From NCBI GenBank assembly GCA_008921705.1, contig VFFE01006670.1, forward strand, positions 262,965 through 326,964: a stretch of DNA of 64,000 nucleotides. The letters run 5' to 3'. Source of the DNA: Burhinus oedicnemus. Taxonomy: Eukaryota; Chordata; Aves; Charadriiformes; Burhinidae. This document shows, piece after piece, positions 58,855-64,000 of the stretch (positions are counted from its first letter, which is position 1; each line of letters begins with the position of its first letter). Below the pieces are notes generated by a model. That model was not told the DNA's origin, did no database searches, and was given only the letters and a program-made list of their open reading frames with translations. A program made the translations under genes and the position numbers.

Positions 58855-59404
58855 TTGCAGAATCACAGAAGAGTTGAGGTTGGGAGGGACCTCTGGAGGT
58901 CATCTGGTCCAACCATCCTGCTCAAGCAGGACCACCGAGGCCCAGGGTTGTGTCGAGTGGGCTTTAGAGTATCTCCAGGGATGGAGACTCTTCAGCCTCC
59001 CTGGGCAACTTGTGCCAGTGCTTGGTCTCCCTCACAGTTAAAAAAAAAAAATAAATTTTCCTGATGTTCAGAGGGACCTTCCTGTGTTTCAACGTGTGCC
59101 CATGGCCTCCGGTCCTGTCCCTGGGCACCACTGAAAAGAGCCTGGCTCCGTCCTTTTTGCAGCCTCCCTGCAGGTATTTATAGACCTCGATGAGATGCCC
59201 CGGAGCCTTCTCTTCTCCAGGCTGAACAGTCCCAGCTCTCTCAGCCTTTCCTCATAGGAGAGCTGCTCCAGTCCCTTCATCATCTTTGTGGCCCTTCACT
59301 GGACTCTCTCCAGTACATCCATGTCTCTCTTGTACAGTGGAGCCCAGAACTGGACCCAGTGCTCCAGGGGTGGCCTCACCAGTGCTGAGTAGAGGGGAAT
59401 GTCA
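58855..59404 (-). mobile_element. CR1 LINE 3' part, antisense
   Basis: Plus-strand wording begins GCAGAATCACAGAAGAG and GGTTGGGAGGGACCTCTGGA, then AGGTCATCTGGTCCAACC. Minus-strand frames encode [22 protein letters not shown] and, in another frame, [21 protein letters not shown] and [12 protein letters not shown], so the coding block is frameshifted. It ends near 59404, where the sequence passes into an AT-rich stretch. An A run lies inside at 59040-59051. Confidence 0.92.
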
Positions 59405-60021
59405 ATAGCATAAAATAATTTAAAAGAAAAAGAAACCACCAATTTGGGGTGGGGGTGGGTGATGGTAGGACAAATCACTTTCATATTTCCACCTGGTTTG
59501 AATATCCCGTTACCTGCTGATCTCGAGGGGATTAAGAATATGACTGCTAATCACCACTAGAGTTAAATAAAAAGCAGAAATTCAAGTTATTTTATGCTGC
59601 AGTGTCACTAATTAGCATTAAAACATTTAAACACTCGTATTTTAATAGCATTAAAATATTCTGCAGTATCTCATGGCAAGAGTGGGGTAAAGCCAGGACT
59701 GGGGTCCGCTTCCCTCTCCTTCGTCATTCCCTACCCTGCAGAGCTGCTAAACTAGGGGGAAGGAGGAGAAACAACAAACCCAAAACCCCTCAAAAAAACC
59801 CAAACAGAACACGTGCAAGCCAGCTGATCTGCTCCCGCCCTTCGTCTTACGGGATGGGAGTACTTATGTGCTATCGGCTGCATTTCTCAGCAACCCAAAA
59901 AGGGTTGATCTCAGCTGGGAACGAAGTGCAGAGGTACAGGAGCCTAACACATAATGAGAGCGCTGACAGATCCAGACTCACGCCGGCACAGCCTGCTTGA
60001 GGAGAATCATTCCTCTTGTTT
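59405..60021. other. Non-coding intronic sequence
   Basis: AT-rich sequence with ATTAGCATTAAAACATTTAA-type words near 59610-59660. No gene is recognised; the frame 59602-60000 has no family resemblance. Confidence 0.5.
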
Positions 60022-60185
60022 CATCAAATAGGAGGGACATTTGACCCCAGAAGTGAGTCAAATGTGAAACGTAATTCAACCCCCAACAGGAGCCAGAGTA
60101 TAAATGCAACTTGACATCTGATCAAACCATCGCGGACATTCGACCCCCGAGATGAGTGAGGTATCTGTTGTGTCTCATGGAGCCG
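60022..60185 (+). repeat. Left arm of a long inverted repeat
   Basis: The arm begins CATCAAATAGGAGGGACATT and is matched in reverse complement by 61800-61975. Over the outermost ~58 bases (to GTAATTCAA) I count about eight differences. The match weakens inward but is followed to about 60185. Inside the arm, GGACATTTGACCCCAGAAG at 60035 recurs as GGACATTCGACCCCCGAGA at 60134, a 99-bp spacing. The outer copy is itself a hairpin: ACATTTGAC at 60037-60045 pairs perfectly with GTCAAATGT at 60057-60065. It is not CR1 and not a known gene. Confidence 0.75.
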
Positions 60186-60235
60186 GCAGAGCATCATTCC
60201 TCACCCCTGCCTATTTTCTTTCTTTACCCCCGCCG

Positions 60236-60255
60236 NNNNNNNNNNNNNNNNNNNN
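60236..60255. other. Assembly gap (20 N)
   Basis: Twenty unresolved bases right after a pyrimidine-rich stretch ending TTTACCCCCGCCG. The true length of the missing sequence is unknown. It sits 50 bp inside the left inverted-repeat arm. Confidence 0.99.
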
Positions 60256-61598
60256 GAATTAAGTAATGCGAAAATCCCAAGGAATGGACAGATTATCAGC
60301 CACGCGAGGTACTCTGAAAGACAAGTAAAAATGCAATGGTGCTGTTAAAAGAAATAAAAACACCTGCAAAATCATTAAGAGAAGGCGTTTGTGATAGGGA
60401 GAGTAACCCCAGGAAACGCAAAGGTTGGGAAATTCCTCATGTAGCTGGACAGGAATGAGGTTGGTTTTGTTTGGCTTAGAGAGTTTTGAACTTGCGGGAA
60501 GAGCCCACAGGTGCTTTGTAAACGCGAATTAACTGTGCCTGGGAATACCCTGCAAGAAGGTGACATTATCCCCCATTATGGGTGAATAAATACGAAAATA
60601 CCTATTGCGGGAAATACCTTGCCGGGGAGCCGGGGGTGGTGTGATGTTCGGGCAGGGTCTGGGAACAGCCGGACCCTGGCATGGGTTTGGGGACAGTTGT
60701 CCCTGGGCTTGTTGGGAGCAGGGATATGACTCTGTGCCCGGTCCGTGGAGGGACGTTATAGAAAGCCTTAGGGGAGGGTTTGGCACATTCCTCCTCCCTC
60801 CGTCGCACGTCTCTGGCTGCTGGCAGGGCTTTGGGCAGCTTCGAGGGAGGAAAGAGCTGATTACTTACCGCTGGGTGTTTTTGATCCCGGGCTCTGCCTA
60901 ATCCCAGGAGCTTTCAGTGCACGGCTTATTCCAGCTGAGCAACATGCCTGTTTCTGCACCAACAAGTTAATTTGTGTGACTCCTCGTGCAAAGGCTGTTA
61001 TACATCAGTATAGTTTATATTCAGGCCAGGGAGAGGTGTCGGCATAGGCAACTCTGCTTTTGAGCACAGATAGGACCTGGCTGCTTTAACTGTGAGTGTT
61101 GAAAATACGATAGTTAAATTGGTAGAAAGTTATTGGCACAGTTTCCTCTTCCTAATGCTATTCTTATGTGAGGCTCTCACTGGCACACTCGTGCTGCCCA
61201 TCCATGCATCAAGAACGTCAGGTCTTGGCTGCCAGGAACCACATCTGGCCCATGGCCACCTGCGGGGGCTGCAGGTTTGCACAGCAGCGTTGAAAAAGCA
61301 CAATTTCAGCCAGCCCCGGCGAGACACGCCATGTCGATGACCCCGTAGAGCAGCGAAGAGGGCTTCGGTTTGGCTGTGTGCGTTAGGGCGAGACTGGGTC
61401 ACTCGTGGATGGAGCTGCTCGTATTTATACCGCTGAGCAGGTAGATCCGTGGGCGCAGACGTGTTTGTACGTGGCAGCGTGTGCGTAACACAGAAGGTGG
61501 GTTTTTCTCTGGCTGCGTGCGAATCGGCAGGAGCTCACCTGGGTGCGGGGCTTACACGGCTGCAGCTGAGGGAAATGGAGTGGAGAGACTGTGTTTGT

Positions 61599-61614
61599 CG
61601 TGTGCGCGCACACG
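61599..61614. repeat. 16-bp CpG palindrome
   Basis: CGTGTGCGCGCACACG is a perfect dyad with alternating purine-pyrimidine composition, a type that can favour Z-DNA. It lies within a CpG-bearing stretch between the inverted-repeat arms. Confidence 0.7.
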
Positions 61615-61799
61615 TATGCAGCGTCTGTCTTCAGACGTGTCCCTGCGTAAATGTTAGCGGGGCGTTATACATGCCTGCCCCTTCCTGCACGCATGAAATC
61701 CATCTGCGTATGTATCTGTGTGCTTGGATGTGTATAAATCAACATTTATCTACTGTGTCTATTGCCCTTTATCTGTTTATCTCCATACATCTTCAAGCT

Positions 61800-61975
61800 G
61801 GGGTCTGTATGAGCCATAATAGATACAGTAAGTCGCTGATCTGGTGGGTCAAATGGTCAGGGCTCTTTGATCGGCCGTCAGGATACATTACCACCAGGGC
61901 CTCCGGTGGGGCTTGAATTACAACTTACATTTGACTCATTTCTGGGGTCAAAACGTCCCTCTTATTTGATCGAGT
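61800..61975 (-). repeat. Right arm of a long inverted repeat
   Basis: Reverse complement of the left arm at 60022-60185. The outer motif TGACTCATTTCTGGGGTCAA lies at 61932-61951, followed by AACGTCCCTCTTATTTGAT. The inner copy GCTGATCTGGTGGGTCAAAT lies at 61835-61854. The two motif copies are about 98 bp apart, mirroring the left arm, so the arms share an internal two-unit structure. Confidence 0.75.
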
Positions 61976-64000
61976 GACAGAAATTGTATAATTTGTATAT
62001 ATCCCTGAGCCATATGTGCTCTGAGTGCCACTCTAATGTGTTTTATAAAGGCACAGCTGTCTTGGTGACTTATTTAAAATGGGATTTTGAAGTAGTGTTC
62101 TTGCCATTTAATGTCCTCATTCAGGGTTACACAAGGTTTATCAAATAATAAATAACATTTAGAACATTCATTTTAGCATAACAATGGGTTTGCTAGTTAT
62201 AAGGAACTGGACGGTACAATAAAGCTGTGTTTGGTAAATAAGCAATAATGTAGAAAGCAAGCGATAGCATAATTAGAAATTAATGACGGTGCGGGAAGCT
62301 ACAGATACCTTCCTCGCGTTCTGCTAACGCTCCAGACTAGGCAGAGCTCGTCTTGGCAGCCTCTGCTATAAAATATGCCATCAAACCTTGTCATAATACT
62401 GGCAGGCACGTTGTCCTCCCACCGCCTGGGCCTCCCCCCAGTCTCCACTGAATTGCGGCAAAATGTCAACAGTTGATAAAATAAACCTGGGTGAGGGGCA
62501 GATCGGTGCTGTGCGAGCGCGGGGGGTCCCCTTCCCCGCTGGGGGCTGCCGAGCCAGAACGCAGTGACTCTGCAGTCCTGAAGTGGCCATGGAGCCCCAG
62601 GCAGCGTGAGGGTAATTAGGTGCTGCTAACGAAGGCACAGGTCATCCTGCACTCGTTCTTGCACTTTCCTCCCTGGTAGGAAGCTGCAAAACAGGACCAA
62701 TGTGGACTTTCACCCACGTGGTTTTCCCCTTCATCAGTGGGTTTGGTAGAGATGCTCCGTCAGTAGCAGTGAAGCAACAGCGTGTGATTCCTTGGGCATG
62801 ACGTATTCTCATGTTGGTTGGTCCCTAACCTACAAGGATGTGTGAATGTGAAGAAGTTTCCAGCAATTTGTTTGTCCCTGAAGCTCGTAAGGTGCAGCGG
62901 GTTGCTCATGGTCACCACAGCCGCTGTCTCAGCCCTGGGTTTGCTCCAGAAGGAGACCATGCACGTGTCTGAGTGATGCCTTGGGATGATCCATCTCTTG
63001 AGTCTTGTCATAGTAAAGACTGCACAGCAGTGGTGGAGGAGAAATTAGAGCCCGCCATGAGGTTATTCTTCGTGCAATTTCCACTCAAGTCCCCTCATGA
63101 ACTTTTGTGTTTCTTAGGAGTCTGACCCGTCTTTGCATATGAAGAAACCTCTGTTTGTTTTAAATTCGATGAGACGTGTCTCAAGGTCTTCATAATCTAT
63201 TGATTTTGGCTATTGACTGGCTTGATCTATTGGTCACAGGAACAGATGATGGTCAGAGGATGGTCAGTGTTAGAGAAAATCACTGATAAAAGTAGAAGGG
63301 TTTAAAAAAGGGGAATGCTGTTCCCCTGATGTGGAGAGCTCTCATGCTCCTGAATTTCCAGCAGTCTTGTGCTCCTTGGGCTTCACTCTCTTGCTTCTGT
63401 ACAGCATCCTGGTTTCTTCCGATCTGCCAGTAAGCTGTGGTTTTGAAGTCTAGACACAACCACAACAGGGGCAAAGTGCACCTTACAGTAAAAAACTGAT
63501 GATGCCCCAATCCCTTTACAATGATACATTGCAAATATTGCTAGAACATATATATATATATATATATAAGGCCCATAGTCAAGAGAAGTGAGAGCTTTAT
63601 ATGGACTCAAAGTTGAAAGAGAGGGTTAAACGGAGTTTGGCAGTGCGGTGGAAGCTGGGAGTGCGCGCTGCAGCAGGCACCCATGCTAAGATACAGATTT
63701 TCCTCTTTCCCCGCTGTTCTTCGAGTAACACTGTATAATTTCATATGTTGTGCTGGAGAATAAAAAATAGAGAGAAAGACATTGATAGATATTAAATGCC
63801 TTTCTCAGCAGACGATTCAGGAAGAATCTCATGTGCTGTTTTAGAGTGAACAATAGGGTGTTACATGTCATTTATTATAATCAGCAGCTAATGGAAACCC
63901 TTCCAGGCAGGATTTTGGAGGTGAGCACAACTACAGCTGATGATCCAGGCTTGTGAATTTTGCATGAACTCCTATGTGACAGGGAAATTTTTGAAAGGTG
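61976..64000. other. Non-coding intronic sequence to window end
   Basis: No gene is recognised. The part at 62000-62300 is AT-rich and repeat-free, with ATTTAATGTCC, AATAATAAATAAC and AATTAGAAATTAATGAC, so it is a possible conserved non-coding block. The AT dinucleotide repeat at 63548-63568 is the only clear simple repeat. Confidence 0.45.
63548..63568. repeat. (AT)n microsatellite
   Basis: An uninterrupted run of about ten AT units. Confidence 0.9.

Larger units (their letters stand above)
60186..61799. other. Spacer between inverted-repeat arms, with assembly gap
   Basis: No gene is recognised. The segment contains the N gap at 60236-60255. The part at 61440-61720 has many CpG/ACGTG words and a 16-bp palindrome. 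No transposase-like frame is visible, although the gap hides an unknown amount of sequence. Confidence 0.5.

Noticed and set aside
60236..60255. Inverted repeat as an assembly artefact of the nearby gap
   Set aside because: The arms differ at many positions and by small indels, unlike a duplicated contig end. Still, only gap closure can settle the spacer length.
60186..61799. Transposase gene between the inverted-repeat arms
   Set aside because: No frame with transposase motifs is visible in the spacer. If it is a transposon it would be non-autonomous, or its coding part is hidden in the gap.

Overview
The window looks like avian genomic DNA. It carries many 5'-truncated CR1 non-LTR retrotransposons. 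Most of the better-preserved copies end in, or on the minus strand begin with, a tail built on the ATTCTATGATTCTATG / TTGGAAGGGACCT theme typical of bird genomes. A fragment of a common avian endogenous-retrovirus LTR is also present. There is no operon-like gene packing, no tRNA or rRNA that I can recognise and no CRISPR array. Almost all open frames are short, overlap on both strands and show no protein family.

The only host-gene coding sequence I can support is one 66-bp exon at 55612-55677 (+). It has a good acceptor and donor, is phase 0 at both ends, and encodes 22 residues matching the second coding exon of the TOX family of HMG-box nuclear factors. TOX2 is my preferred paralog; TOX is the alternative. 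The window is therefore best read as about 55 kb of the intron upstream of that exon plus about 8 kb of the following intron. No further TOX exon (the conserved EIPPITPP region or the HMG box) is visible.

Layout: 1-4.7 kb is non-coding with one CR1 tail scrap. 4.77-11.0 kb holds three sense CR1 copies. 11-31 kb is mostly unique intron with homopolymer tracts and one truncated LTR at 22.9 kb. 31.1-34.7 kb is a cluster of three antisense CR1s. 34.7-43.8 kb is unique sequence with microsatellites and a perfect hairpin. 43.8-48.9 kb mixes CR1s of both orientations, an old degraded LINE and a CpG-dense block at 45.5-46.4 kb that could be an alternative promoter. 49-55.6 kb is unique sequence leading to the exon. 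55.7-64 kb is the next intron with two CR1 pieces, a 20-N assembly gap and an unusual long inverted repeat.

The most unexpected structure is the inverted repeat at 60022-60185 / 61800-61975. Each arm contains two direct copies, about 98 bp apart, of a motif centred on GACATTTGACCCC...TGAGTCA; the outer copy can fold into a 9-bp-stem hairpin. It matches no gene or CR1 that I recognise.
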